Positions 45,589 to 55,092 of a DNA stretch of 64,000 nucleotides are shown in pieces; within the stretch, counting starts at the first letter, position 1; each line of letters begins with the position of its first letter. Both the position numbers and the translations under genes were made by a program. Origin of the DNA: Lachnospira sp. UBA3212 (GTDB taxonomy: Bacteria; Bacillota; Clostridia; Lachnospirales; Lachnospiraceae). Under the pieces are notes generated by a model. That model worked only from the letters and a program-made list of their open reading frames with translations. It ran no database searches and was not told the DNA's origin. The DNA lies in the NCBI GenBank assembly GCA_002363615.1, contig DEWK01000015.1, positions 102,686 to 166,685 on the forward strand, read 5' to 3'.

Positions 45589-46941
45589 ATGAGTAAGAGA
45601 GAAAAGAGACCAATGAAATATAAAAACGTCAGACGGTTAAGAGGCGTTTTGATCGGTGTTGAAATCCTGATAATTGCAATCTTTGTGTTGTTAGGTGTTA
45701 TTTATAAGGTGCCTTCTTTAAGAAATCAGGCAATTAAGTATGTAGCCAGAACTTCCATTGGAAAGAGCATTGCCGGTATGTTTGTAGCAGAGGATTTTGA
45801 GTCCAATGTCCAGGATAAGGATTTTAATGAAGAAGAAATTGTAACCAACGATGAGGTAAAAAAAGCCGATATTGGAGATTATAAGCAGATTCTTTTAATT
45901 GGTATTGATGCGAGAGGAGATGAGATGGATGACTCCACAAACTCCGACAGTATGATTGTTCTTACCATCAATACGAAGACCGGTAGTGTTAAGATGACTT
46001 CTATTTATCGAGATACCTACCTTGAGATTTATGGTTCCGATGGAACTTCTTTAGGATATCGGAGAAAGGTAAATAGTGCCTATGCCAACCAGGGAATCCA
46101 AGGATGTATTAATACCCTAAATATGAACTTAGACCTTAACATTTCAGATTATGTTGTATTAAACTTTACCGGTGTGACTAAGGTAATCGATGCCCTTGGA
46201 GGAGTTACCGTAAATCTTTCTCAGGAAGAGATTTACCAGTTAAATCAGCATCTTGCAGATACGAAATTAAATACCGGTCTGTATGCACCAAACGTAACAA
46301 AGGTTGGTAAGAATAAGTTGGTAGGTCTTCAGGCTACTACTTATATGAGAATCCGTAAGGCGGCATTTACCGATCCAAAGACGGGAGAGGTGATTACGGA
46401 TGATTACGGACGTGCAGCAAGACAGCAGTATATCATTAAGAAACTTGTGAGAAAGGTGAAGAAAGCCGGACTTCAGGCAGCCTTGGATACCATTGAGGTG
46501 ATTCTTAGCGAAAACACAGAGCAGAATCGTATTCTTAAGACCAGTATGAGTTTTGATGAGATTATGGAATTAGTTCCTACGGTCTTTGACTTTAGTTTGG
46601 ATGGTGGACAGGGATTCCCAAGCAAGATTTCAAGTGCTTCTATTGGCGGACAGGATATGGTTGTTCCTACAGGATTGACTTACAATGTATATGCTTTACA
46701 TGAGTTCTTAGGTTATGAGACGAATTATCAGGTATCTTCTACGGTAGAGCGAATCAGTGAATCAATTGCATATGAAACGGGAATTTTCCAATTGGAGTGG
46801 ACTGGTACAGCCTTGGAAGAGGAAACAGAAGCCAGCTTAAGTAGCAATGAATCTGTAGATGCTTCTAGCGCAGATTCCAGCCAGAATTCTTATACGACTT
46901 CTCAGGATCCGATGGAAGATGAGCTTGGAATTGTGAAATAA
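45589..46941 (+). CDS. LytR-CpsA-Psr (LCP) family wall polymer transferase
   Basis: 450 residues with an N-terminal membrane helix (about 22-42) and an extracellular LCP domain. Conserved parts include LIGIDARGDEMDDSTNSDSM and MTSIYRDTYLEI, with Arg and Asp residues that bind the lipid pyrophosphate; DALGGVTVNL is the usual core. LCP proteins attach teichoic acid-like polymers to peptidoglycan. The C-terminus is Ser/Glu-rich. Starts three bases after galE. Confidence 0.92.
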   Translation: MSKREKRPMKYKNVRRLRGVLIGVEILIIAIFVLLGVIYKVPSLRNQAIKYVARTSIGKSIAGMFVAEDFESNVQDKDFNEEEIVTNDEVKKADIGDYKQILLIGIDARGDEMDDSTNSDSMIVLTINTKTGSVKMTSIYRDTYLEIYGSDGTSLGYRRKVNSAYANQGIQGCINTLNMNLDLNISDYVVLNFTGVTKVIDALGGVTVNLSQEEIYQLNQHLADTKLNTGLYAPNVTKVGKNKLVGLQATTYMRIRKAAFTDPKTGEVITDDYGRAARQQYIIKKLVRKVKKAGLQAALDTIEVILSENTEQNRILKTSMSFDEIMELVPTVFDFSLDGGQGFPSKISSASIGGQDMVVPTGLTYNVYALHEFLGYETNYQVSSTVERISESIAYETGIFQLEWTGTALEEETEASLSSNESVDASSADSSQNSYTTSQDPMEDELGIVK

Positions 46942-46954
46942 GGAATGAACAATA

Positions 46955-46989
46955 CCCCCAAAAGTCGCAAATATTTGGACTTTTGGGGG
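46955..46989 (+). terminator. Terminator of the cdaA-LCP operon
   Basis: Perfect 12-base stem CCCCCAAAAGTC/GACTTTTGGGGG. The T-run after it is interrupted (ATTCACATTTTTT). Confidence 0.7.
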
Positions 46990-47117
46990 ATTCACATTTT
47001 TTCAAAAGAAAACACATGGAATCACCACATTTGAAACACAGATTTGACATATTTGAAAGATATACTTTAGCTATCAAATGAAAGAGAATCCTAAGGAATT
47101 CGGAAAGGGGTACTATT

Positions 47118-48671
47118 ATGGATAACACATTTTTTGAAAATGAAGAGAATCAGGAAGGCGTTCAGACTGCTTCGGAGACCGAGACTGCTAATACAGTAGA
47201 AGAGTCAAATAATCAGGAGCCAGTTGTAACAGAGAGTCAGGAGACCTCATATACTCAGGATCAGACAACAGGACAATATGATCAAAATCAGTATGGAGGT
47301 CAGTACAACAATCAGTACAACAACCAGTATAATAACCAGTATCAGTACGGGAATAGTGGTCCAAATAATGTAAGATGGAATGGAGATCACTACTATTCAG
47401 GTGCGAATCCTATAAGAAAGAAAAAATCCGGAGCAGGTAAGAAAATCGTGGCAGCAGTTGCCGTAGTTATGGTAGGAGCCTTAAGTGTTGGAACTTATCA
47501 GTGGGCACTGGATCATACCAACAGTTCTTCTGCTAAAAAGACTTATACAAAGGTTGCTACTACAGATACCAGCAATCAATCAGAGAATAAGGTGACGGTT
47601 ACCACCAGTGACAGCACAGGAACTACTTCTGGAGTTTATATCACAGATGTATCGGAGGTGGTGAATAATGTAATGCCAAGTATCGTTGCGATTACCAGTA
47701 CTACCATCGTTTCATCCGGTAACTATGGATTTAACTATTACTACTTCGGTGATAACTCCGGTTCTTATGAAGAAACCGGTGCAGGTTCCGGTATTATTAT
47801 TGCAGAAACAGACACCGAACTTTTAATCGTAACGAATAATCATGTAGTAGAAGGTGCAGATACCCTTAGCATTCAGTTTATTGATGATACAACAGTTGAG
47901 GCTTCTGTAAAGGGAACCGATTCAGAAGCAGACTTAGCTATCGTTGCCATATCTTTGGAAGATATTAGTGAAGATACCTTAAATAAAATCAAGATTGCAA
48001 CCTTAGGAAGCTCAGATGCCTTAGAAGTAGGTGATGGCGTGATTGCCATTGGTAATGCCCTTGGTTATGGCCAGTCGGTAACAACCGGAGTGGTTTCCGC
48101 GCTTGATCGTGAGGTGGAATCAGAGGAAGGAGAGAGCCAGAAGATGATTCAGACAGATGCTGCCATTAATGGTGGTAACTCTGGTGGAGCACTTTTAAAT
48201 GCAAAGGGTGAGGTCATTGGTATTAATGCAGCTAAGTATTCTTCTTCCGGATCAACTACTTCTGCCAGTATTGAAGGTATGGGATTTGCGATTCCAATTT
48301 CTCAGGCTACCGATATCATTAATGATTTAATGAATCAGGAAACTAAAACTAAGGTAGACGAAGATGAGAGAGGAGCCATTGGTATTGCAGGTATGGATGT
48401 TTCAGAGATGGATTCTGAAAAGTATGGAATTCCGGTGGGCGTGTATGTATCTGATATCACCTCTGGTGGTGGTGCAGAAAAGGCTGGAATGTCTGCGAAA
48501 TCTATTATAACAGCCATTAATGGCACCAAGGTTTCTTCTATGAGCGAATTAAAGGCTCAACTTGAGTATTATGCAGCCGGAGAAACCGTAATTCTTACGG
48601 TAGAAGAGGCAAAGGGTGGCGATTATGTAGAAAAAGAATACGACGTTACCTTAACTGCAAGCAATAAATAA
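47118..48671 (+). CDS. HtrA/DegP-like membrane serine protease
   Basis: 517 residues. A Gln/Asn/Tyr-rich cytoplasmic N-terminus with four QYNN repeats (about 60-76) precedes one membrane helix (about 110-130). The trypsin-like domain outside has His242 (TNNHVVEG), Asp272 (EADLAI) and Ser355 (NGGNSGGALL), all intact. A C-terminal PDZ domain follows. It degrades or refolds damaged exported proteins. AAGGGG precedes the ATG. A related but catalytically altered protein is encoded at 60238. Confidence 0.95.
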   Translation: MDNTFFENEENQEGVQTASETETANTVEESNNQEPVVTESQETSYTQDQTTGQYDQNQYGGQYNNQYNNQYNNQYQYGNSGPNNVRWNGDHYYSGANPIRKKKSGAGKKIVAAVAVVMVGALSVGTYQWALDHTNSSSAKKTYTKVATTDTSNQSENKVTVTTSDSTGTTSGVYITDVSEVVNNVMPSIVAITSTTIVSSGNYGFNYYYFGDNSGSYEETGAGSGIIIAETDTELLIVTNNHVVEGADTLSIQFIDDTTVEASVKGTDSEADLAIVAISLEDISEDTLNKIKIATLGSSDALEVGDGVIAIGNALGYGQSVTTGVVSALDREVESEEGESQKMIQTDAAINGGNSGGALLNAKGEVIGINAAKYSSSGSTTSASIEGMGFAIPISQATDIINDLMNQETKTKVDEDERGAIGIAGMDVSEMDSEKYGIPVGVYVSDITSGGGAEKAGMSAKSIITAINGTKVSSMSELKAQLEYYAAGETVILTVEEAKGGDYVEKEYDVTLTASNK

Positions 48672-48690
48672 TCAGTGAATTAGGTCTATG

Positions 48691-48720
48691 AAAAGAGGTT
48701 GCACATGCAACCTCTTTTAT
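48691..48720 (+). terminator. Terminator after the HtrA gene
   Basis: Near-perfect palindrome AAAAGAGGTTGCA/TGCAACCTCTTTT with a two-base loop, 13 paired bases, ending in TTTT. Confidence 0.9.
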
Positions 48721-48781
48721 TGTATACTAGTTCCGTATAACTGGGCTTAGGGCTTGGTTTGTGAGTAAGAAAGGCGGAATT

Positions 48782-50260
48782 ATGAGTCAAGAGATCGACC
48801 AAACAAATGAAAAAGAAGAATATGAGCAGTTTTGTACCATTTGCAGACGGCCAGAATCGGTATGTGGCCCTTTAATGAGACTGCCGGGAAATATTAACGT
48901 ATGTACTAGTTGTATGCAAAAATCCATGGATACCATTGAAAACAGTGATATTGATTTCAATCAGTTCCGTAATATGGATCTGTCTCAGTTTGGAATGCCT
49001 GTGGTAAATCAGGTGGAGACAGAAGAGGAGGATGGAGAGAAGAAGGAAAAAGAAAAGGAAAAGGATCCTAAGATCCGTGTGATCAACCTTGGACCTATGG
49101 GATTAGGTGGTCACCAGCCAAAAATCAAGAAGAAAAAAGATGGTCCTAAAAAGCCTCCTTTTACCTTGGATCAAATTCCAGCACCTCATAAAATCAAAGA
49201 GCAGTTAGATGAATATGTAATTGGTCAGGAGTATGCGAAAAAGGCAATTTCTGTTGCGGTATATAATCACTATAAGCGTGTGGTTACGAATACCATGGAT
49301 GATATCCAAATTGAAAAATCCAATATACTTATGATTGGGCCAACGGGTTCAGGTAAAACCTTTTTGGTACAGACCCTGGCTAAGATTTTAAATGTACCCC
49401 TTGCGATTGCCGATGCTACCTCTTTAACCGAGGCAGGTTACATCGGAGATGATATCGAATCTGTTGTTAGTAAACTTCTAGCGGCAGCAGATAATGATGT
49501 GGATCGGGCAGAGATGGGAATCATTTTCGTGGATGAAATTGATAAGCTTGCTAAAAAACAAAATACCACAAGCCGGGATGTTAATGGTGAATCTGTTCAA
49601 CAGGGGATGTTAAAATTATTAGAAGGCAGCGATGTTGAGGTGCCTGTGGGAGCCAATAGTAAGAATGCTATGGTTCCTATGGTAACGGTAAATACGAAAA
49701 ATATTTTATTTATCTGCGGTGGTGCGTTTCCGGGACTGGATAGTTTAATTAAAGAACGGTTAAACAAGCATGCTTCCATTGGTTTTCAAGCGGACCTAAA
49801 AGATAAGTATGACAAGGACCCGGATTTGCTATCTAAGGTTGAGACGGTGGATATTCGTGAATATGGTATGATTCCTGAATTTATCGGACGTCTTCCAATT
49901 CTGGTAACCTTAACCGGCATGGATGAGGATATGTTGGTTCGAATTTTAAAAGAACCTAAGAATGCGATTTTAAAGCAGTATCATAAACTTTTAGAATTAG
50001 ATGAGGTAGACTTGGAGTTTGATGACGAGGCTCTAAGAACCATTGCTAAGGAGGCTATGAAGAAGGAAACAGGAGCAAGAGCTCTCCGGTCGATTATTGA
50101 GAAGTTTATGTTGGATATTATGTATGAGGTTCCTAAGGATGAAAACATTGGAAGGGTAACGATTACTAAGGATTATCTTGAACATAAGGGTGGACCTAAA
50201 ATCGAGATGAGGACGGAAACCCCTCATCATCTTCCGGATAAGGAACATGAAGAAAAGTAA
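48782..50260 (+). CDS. clpX: ATP-dependent Clp protease ATP-binding subunit ClpX
   Basis: Unfoldase that feeds ClpP. About 492 residues from ATG 48782, chosen because AAGGCGG lies five bases upstream; an upstream in-frame GTG at 48761 lacks a site. An N-terminal four-cysteine zinc finger (CTICRRPESVC, CTSCMQK) is followed by an acidic-basic linker with KKEKEKEKD, longer than in most ClpX, then Walker A GPTGSGKT (about 186) and Walker B IIFVDEIDK. ClpP is not in the window. The stop overlaps the next gene by one base. A TATACT at 48723 may be its -10. Confidence 0.94.
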   Translation: MSQEIDQTNEKEEYEQFCTICRRPESVCGPLMRLPGNINVCTSCMQKSMDTIENSDIDFNQFRNMDLSQFGMPVVNQVETEEEDGEKKEKEKEKDPKIRVINLGPMGLGGHQPKIKKKKDGPKKPPFTLDQIPAPHKIKEQLDEYVIGQEYAKKAISVAVYNHYKRVVTNTMDDIQIEKSNILMIGPTGSGKTFLVQTLAKILNVPLAIADATSLTEAGYIGDDIESVVSKLLAAADNDVDRAEMGIIFVDEIDKLAKKQNTTSRDVNGESVQQGMLKLLEGSDVEVPVGANSKNAMVPMVTVNTKNILFICGGAFPGLDSLIKERLNKHASIGFQADLKDKYDKDPDLLSKVETVDIREYGMIPEFIGRLPILVTLTGMDEDMLVRILKEPKNAILKQYHKLLELDEVDLEFDDEALRTIAKEAMKKETGARALRSIIEKFMLDIMYEVPKDENIGRVTITKDYLEHKGGPKIEMRTETPHHLPDKEHEEK

Positions 50261-50742
50261 TGTTATTGAAAAAAATCATACCTTGGCTTTTGGTCTTGGC
50301 CTTTATGGTACTTATTTTTTGTTTTTCAAGACAAGAAGCAAAAGAATCTTCCAAACTGAGTGATCGAGTTTCATATCGGGTTGTTGAGACGACGGGAAAA
50401 ATCACCGGTAGGAAGTTGAAAAATAAGGAGATAGAAAAAGGAGCTCAGAAAATCGAAGGGCTTGTACGGAAACTTGCCCACGTGACGGAATACGGAATCC
50501 TTGCCCTTTTACTATTACATGCATTTTATAAAACAACCGGTCTTACCGGAAAGAGTGCTTTGATTGCCAGCCTTTTGATTTGCATGGCTTATGCCTCAAG
50601 CGATGAGTTTCATCAATTATTTGTGGCAGGTCGTGCAGGACGGCTTACAGATGTTTTCATAGACACAGGTGGTAGTGCTATTTTTGGTGGAATTGCTATT
50701 ATGATCATAAATATAAGGAACAGAAAAAGGAGGAGCAACTAG
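50260..50742 (+). CDS. VanZ family membrane protein
   Basis: 160 residues with four hydrophobic segments and VanZ-family features (KLAHVTEYGILALLLLHAF and SDEFHQLFVAGRAGRLTDV with FIDTGGSAIFG). It overlaps the clpX stop by one base (TAATG) and is followed after two bases by the ROK gene, so it belongs to this transcript. Role unknown. Confidence 0.85.
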   Translation: MLLKKIIPWLLVLAFMVLIFCFSRQEAKESSKLSDRVSYRVVETTGKITGRKLKNKEIEKGAQKIEGLVRKLAHVTEYGILALLLLHAFYKTTGLTGKSALIASLLICMAYASSDEFHQLFVAGRAGRLTDVFIDTGGSAIFGGIAIMIINIRNRKRRSN

Positions 50743-50744
50743 TT

Positions 50745-51695
50745 ATGGGATATTATGCTGGAATTGACATCGGAGGAACATCGGTAAAAATTGGCTTGTT
50801 TGATATCAATGAGAGGTTGATTGACAAGTGGGAGATTCCTACGAATAAGGCAGATTCAGGGAATAACATCCTTTCAGATGTAAAAGATAGTTTATTTGCA
50901 AAGCTTCATGAAAAGGGGATTGCAAAGGTAGAAGTCCTTGGAGTGGGTTTGGGCGTTCCGGGTCCGGTTACCAAGGAGGGAACGGTTCTTCGCTGTATTA
51001 ATTTAGGCTGGGGAATTTTTCCTTTGGAACAAAGAGCGGAGATGATCTTTGGTCTTCCTGTGGCAGCATGTAATGATGCTACGATTGCTACCCTTGGTGA
51101 GATGAGCCATGGTGCCGGTCAGGGTTGTGAAGATGTTTTAATGGTCACCCTGGGAACCGGTGTTGGTGGTGGAATGATTTTGGATGGAAAGGTTCTTTTT
51201 GGAACCACCGGTTCTGCAGGAGAAATTGGTCATATCTGTGTGAATGCAGAGGAAGAAGTGGCTTGTAACTGTGGCAAAAAGGGATGTTTAGAGCAATACT
51301 GTTCTGCTACTGGTATTGTAAGAATGGCAAAAAAAGGCATTGATCAACATCCCAATACCTGTCTCTATATGAAAGACTTTACCTGTAAGGATATTTTCGA
51401 TGCGGCAGCCAATCGTGATGCCTATGCCATGGAGGTTGTAGAAGAGTGTTGCAAGTACCTGGGTAAGGCCCTGGCAGGAGTTGCCTGTGTGGTTAATCCT
51501 GAGAGAATCCTGATCGGTGGTGGAGTCTCTAAGGCAGGAGACCTTTTGATTCAAACGGTCCAAAAATATTTTGAGGAATATGTCTTCCATGCCTGCAGAC
51601 ATGTGGAATTTGCCACGGCTAGTCTTGGCAATGATGCCGGTATTTATGGTGCAGCAAGACTTGCTGCTCTTCATGTAAATCCCCAAGGACTCTAG
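50745..51695 (+). CDS. ROK family glucokinase
   Basis: 316 residues. The N-terminal phosphate motif is GIDIGGTSVKIGLFD, the ROK zinc site is CNCGKKGCLEQYCSATG and the catalytic DXGXG-type region is VTLGTGVGGGMIL. It likely phosphorylates glucose with ATP, as ROK glucokinases of this length do in Clostridia; other hexoses cannot be ruled out. Confidence 0.9.
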   Translation: MGYYAGIDIGGTSVKIGLFDINERLIDKWEIPTNKADSGNNILSDVKDSLFAKLHEKGIAKVEVLGVGLGVPGPVTKEGTVLRCINLGWGIFPLEQRAEMIFGLPVAACNDATIATLGEMSHGAGQGCEDVLMVTLGTGVGGGMILDGKVLFGTTGSAGEIGHICVNAEEEVACNCGKKGCLEQYCSATGIVRMAKKGIDQHPNTCLYMKDFTCKDIFDAAANRDAYAMEVVEECCKYLGKALAGVACVVNPERILIGGGVSKAGDLLIQTVQKYFEEYVFHACRHVEFATASLGNDAGIYGAARLAALHVNPQGL

Positions 51696-51719
51696 GAAGG
51701 GGAAAGACAGGAGGTTTTC

Positions 51720-52352
51720 ATGACAAAAAAGGAACGAGTGAAGAAAGTAATGGAACTTCTGGACCGGGAGTATGGGACGGAAACGAGAACCTACCTGTAT
51801 TATGACAAACCTTGGCAACTTTTGATTGCTACGATTTTAAGTGCCCAGTGTACCGATGCCAGGGTAAATATGGTAACTCCTGGCTTGTTTCAAAAATATC
51901 CTACCATTCATGATTTGGCTTGTGCTAAGCAGGAAGAATTAGAAGAAGTCATTCATTCCATTGGTTTTTATCATGCTAAGGCTAAAAATATCATCGCCTG
52001 TTGTAAGCGTTTACGGGATGTTTATGATTCGAAGCTTCCAAGAGAGATTGAGGACTTAACTTCTCTAGCGGGAGTAGGCAGGAAAACGGCCAACGTGATT
52101 CGAGGCAATATCTACGGAGATCCTAGTATTGTTGTGGATACTCATGTGAAAAGGATTTCCTTAAAACTTGGTTTTACCAAGGAAACGGATCCGGTAAAGG
52201 TAGAATATGACCTAATGAAGGTGATTCCCAAGGATCATTGGATTCTTTATAATCTCCACGTGATTACTTTAGGAAGAACCATTTGTATTGCAAGAAGACC
52301 GAATTGTCAGGATTGTTTTTTAAGAGACTATTGTCCTGGGAAAAAAAGTTAG
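51720..52352 (+). CDS. nth: Endonuclease III
   Basis: DNA glycosylase and AP lyase for oxidised pyrimidines. 210 residues. The helix-hairpin-helix ends with the catalytic Lys in LAGVGRKTANV; the catalytic Asp is in VVDTHVKR. The C-terminal [4Fe-4S] motif C-X6-C-X2-C-X5-C is intact (CIARRPNCQDCFLRDYC). It follows the ROK gene by 24 bases. Confidence 0.96.
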   Translation: MTKKERVKKVMELLDREYGTETRTYLYYDKPWQLLIATILSAQCTDARVNMVTPGLFQKYPTIHDLACAKQEELEEVIHSIGFYHAKAKNIIACCKRLRDVYDSKLPREIEDLTSLAGVGRKTANVIRGNIYGDPSIVVDTHVKRISLKLGFTKETDPVKVEYDLMKVIPKDHWILYNLHVITLGRTICIARRPNCQDCFLRDYCPGKKS

Positions 52353-52449
52353 AATTAAAAAAAAGACGTATTTTTTTTGAAGCTAGTGTGCTATAATGAG
52401 CAACAAATTAAAAGATACAATTGTTAAAGAAATAGAAAGTGTGAATGGA

Positions 52450-52551
52450 ATGAATATTTACAGTAAAAAAACACGTAACAGAATTACAATGGTGATTTGT
52501 GGAATCCTTGTATTGGCTATGGTCGTTACAATTTTTGCAGCAGCATTCTAA
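52450..52551 (+). CDS. 33-residue single-pass membrane peptide
   Basis: Starts MNIYSKKTRNR, then one hydrophobic stretch to the end (ITMVICGILVLAMVVTIFA). The ribosome site is poor; a GTG nine bases upstream is an alternative start. The basic N-terminus with hydrophobic C-terminus is the pattern of small regulatory membrane proteins. It sits alone between nth and the VanW gene, 18 bases before the latter's start. Confidence 0.55.
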   Translation: MNIYSKKTRNRITMVICGILVLAMVVTIFAAAF

Positions 52552-52569
52552 GAGAGGAAGTAGGGAATC

Positions 52570-54066
52570 ATGAAACATAAGAGTTTGGTTGTGTTTCTTT
52601 TAGCAGCATTTTCTGGCATCATTTTCCCCTTATCTGTCCATGCAGCTACGGAATCGGAAGTAAGGATTTCAAAAGGGGTGAGTATCGGACCGGTGGATGT
52701 TAGTAATATGACCATGAAGGAAGCAAGGAGTGCTCTGAAGGAGTATATTACTAAATTTGCCGGAAATCAGGTAACCATTACCATTGATGGGGAAGAAAAT
52801 CAAAAGACAGCCTTTGAATTAGGCTATCGCTGGCAAAATCAGGAGGTTTTAACTCAGGCAGTTGGAATTGGAAAAACCGGGAATGTAATTAAACGTTTTA
52901 AGGACAAAGAGGATTTGTCTAAAAAGAAGAAGGTCTTGGATTTAAATTTGAATTGGAATGATACGCTTTTAACCAAGGGATTAGATGAAATGCTTTCTCC
53001 TTATGAGAAGGAAGCAGAGGAACCAAGATTAAATTACTCTTCCTCCGGATTTTCGGTGAAGGAAGGAAGCCAGGGAGAATCGGTAGATCTTGAGGCAACG
53101 ATCCAAGAAATCAAGAATTTAACCGGCAGTGACTGGGATGGTTCGGCAATCTCTCTGGTTGCCACCACCAAGGTTACAGAGCCAAAGCATACAGCGGAGG
53201 AACTTTCTTGTGTGTCAGATAAGTTAGGATCTTATACTACTTATTTTTCTACCTATTCAAGTTCTTATAACCGTAACAAGAATATTGAAAATGGAGCCAA
53301 TATCCTGGGGGATATCACCCTTTACCCTGGGGAAAGTCTTAATGTCTTAGAGGAACTGGATCCATGGACGGAGGATAATGGCTGGTATGAAGCTGGTACC
53401 TTTGAGAATGGTCAGGTTTCTACTGGATTGGGAGGCGGCATTTGCCAGGTAACTACAACCCTTTATAATGCCTTACTTTTAGCGGAACTTCAGATTGATA
53501 CCAGATATAACCATTCCATGACCATTACCTATGCTCCTTTAGCGATGGATGCCGCAGTAGCAGAGGGTTCTAAGAATTTGGTCTTTACCAATAATTTAGA
53601 TTATCCAATTTACATTGAATCTCTATACAGTTCTAGTGGTTCTATTACTTACAATATTTATGGTAAGGAGACAAGGGATAAAAACCGTAGCATAAAGTAT
53701 GTGAGTGAAACCATTGATACCGTGGAACCTACGGACAATATAACCGTGGATTCTTCTAAGGATGCCAGCTATCGAGAAGTGGTAACCAAAGGATATACCG
53801 GTTATACTGCTAAGCTTTGGAAGTATGTTTATATAGATGGTGTGGAGCAAAGCAAGGAGCTGGTGAACACCTCTAAGTATATTATGACTCAGAATGAAGT
53901 GGTAGTAGGTGAGGATTCAGAGAAAGAAACGAAGGATTCAGAACAGGAAGAAACTACTAAGAAGTCTAGTAAAAAGAAGAATAAATCAGATAAGGATAAG
54001 GAATCGGATTCTGAGGAGAACTCGGAGGAGGAGACCACACTTGCTGAGAAATCATCGGAAGAATAA
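52570..54066 (+). CDS. VanW family secreted or anchored protein
   Basis: 498 residues with a signal peptide or anchor (about 1-25, HAA). The N-terminal part resembles a peptidoglycan-binding (YoaR-like) domain; the VanW core near residues 270-330 reads GLGGGICQVTTTLYNALLLA. The C-terminus is a Lys/Glu/Ser-rich tail. VanW function is not established and the gene is not tied to resistance here. Its start follows GAGAGGAAGTAGGG. Confidence 0.85.
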   Translation: MKHKSLVVFLLAAFSGIIFPLSVHAATESEVRISKGVSIGPVDVSNMTMKEARSALKEYITKFAGNQVTITIDGEENQKTAFELGYRWQNQEVLTQAVGIGKTGNVIKRFKDKEDLSKKKKVLDLNLNWNDTLLTKGLDEMLSPYEKEAEEPRLNYSSSGFSVKEGSQGESVDLEATIQEIKNLTGSDWDGSAISLVATTKVTEPKHTAEELSCVSDKLGSYTTYFSTYSSSYNRNKNIENGANILGDITLYPGESLNVLEELDPWTEDNGWYEAGTFENGQVSTGLGGGICQVTTTLYNALLLAELQIDTRYNHSMTITYAPLAMDAAVAEGSKNLVFTNNLDYPIYIESLYSSSGSITYNIYGKETRDKNRSIKYVSETIDTVEPTDNITVDSSKDASYREVVTKGYTGYTAKLWKYVYIDGVEQSKELVNTSKYIMTQNEVVVGEDSEKETKDSEQEETTKKSSKKKNKSDKDKESDSEENSEEETTLAEKSSEE

Positions 54067-54087
54067 GAGAATATAGGACAGACAAAT

Positions 54088-55092
54088 ATGAAACTTGGAA
54101 AACTTTCAGAGTCTGCATTAAAGAAGAGCGTTCTTTCGCCAGCTGGGCTGGAAAAGGACGTTTTTCCTTCTGTAGATGGACAGGGAATAGAGATTCCGGA
54201 GGGCTATGAATTGGTGGTAACTACAGATCCCATTACCAATGCAAGGTCCTATCTTCCGGAATTAGGAATTTACAATGGAATCAATGATTTAGCGGTATGT
54301 GGAGCAAAGCCGGTGGGTCTCACCCTTACGATTTTACTTACGGAACGTGAAAGGGAGATTTATCTTTCTCGTTTTATGAAGAGGGTACAGGAAATCTGTC
54401 AGGCAGAGAGTCTTCGGATTTTAGGGGGACATACGGAGGTTACGGATGCCATTACAAGACCCCTTGTTTCCGTGACAATGTTTGGAATCCGAAAGAAAGG
54501 ACATCCTCAGGTGAAATTAAGGAAGGATGAAAAAAGAAAAGGCCTTGAAATTATTATGGCTGGAGCCCTGGGAGTAGAAGGAACCGCGATTTTAGCCACA
54601 GACCGAAAGGAACAGATGGCAAAGCGCTTTACTCCGGGGTTTGTTAGACAGTGTCAAGATTTTATTTTTAATCTTTCGGTTCGAAGGGCAGCAGAAATTT
54701 TAGGTCCTAACTCCTATTACCTTCATGATTTAAGTGAAGGGGGAATTTATGCCGGCCTTTGGGAATTAGGAGAAGCCTTACATACCGGATTTGAAGTAGT
54801 GCTAAAGGATTTTGTGATTCGACAGGAAACCATTGAGGTTTGCGAATTATTTGATTTAAATCCCTATGGATTGGTGTCTGGTGGTTGTCTTTTAGGAGTA
54901 ACAGACCATGGAGAAGAAGTGGTAGAGGAATTAAGGGAAGCTGGAATTCTTGCGAAAATCATAGGCCATTTAACGGATGGTTCGGACCGTCTGATGATTA
55001 TGGGAGAACAAAAGAGATTCCTAGATCCACCTAAATCAGTCAATAATTGTATCTATTGGAATGTAGCAAAGAAAGAAGAAAAGAAATGTTAA
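54088..55092 (+). CDS. AIR synthase-related (HypE/PurM-like) protein
   Basis: 334 residues with the two-domain PurM-like fold: ITNARSYLPELGIYNGINDLAVCGAKP in part (N-terminal ATP-binding region) and a C-terminal domain with EVCELFDLNPYGLVSGGCLL. It is closest in pattern to HypE, the hydrogenase maturation protein, but lacks the usual HypE C-terminal Cys tail in a recognisable form and there are no hydrogenase genes nearby. Exact function unknown. The stop overlaps the trmL start. Confidence 0.7.
   Translation: MKLGKLSESALKKSVLSPAGLEKDVFPSVDGQGIEIPEGYELVVTTDPITNARSYLPELGIYNGINDLAVCGAKPVGLTLTILLTEREREIYLSRFMKRVQEICQAESLRILGGHTEVTDAITRPLVSVTMFGIRKKGHPQVKLRKDEKRKGLEIIMAGALGVEGTAILATDRKEQMAKRFTPGFVRQCQDFIFNLSVRRAAEILGPNSYYLHDLSEGGIYAGLWELGEALHTGFEVVLKDFVIRQETIEVCELFDLNPYGLVSGGCLLGVTDHGEEVVEELREAGILAKIIGHLTDGSDRLMIMGEQKRFLDPPKSVNNCIYWNVAKKEEKKC

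Noticed and set aside
47295..47350. CRISPR-like array
   Set aside because: The repeats are contiguous 12-base coding units in a Gln/Asn-rich tail, with no spacers.
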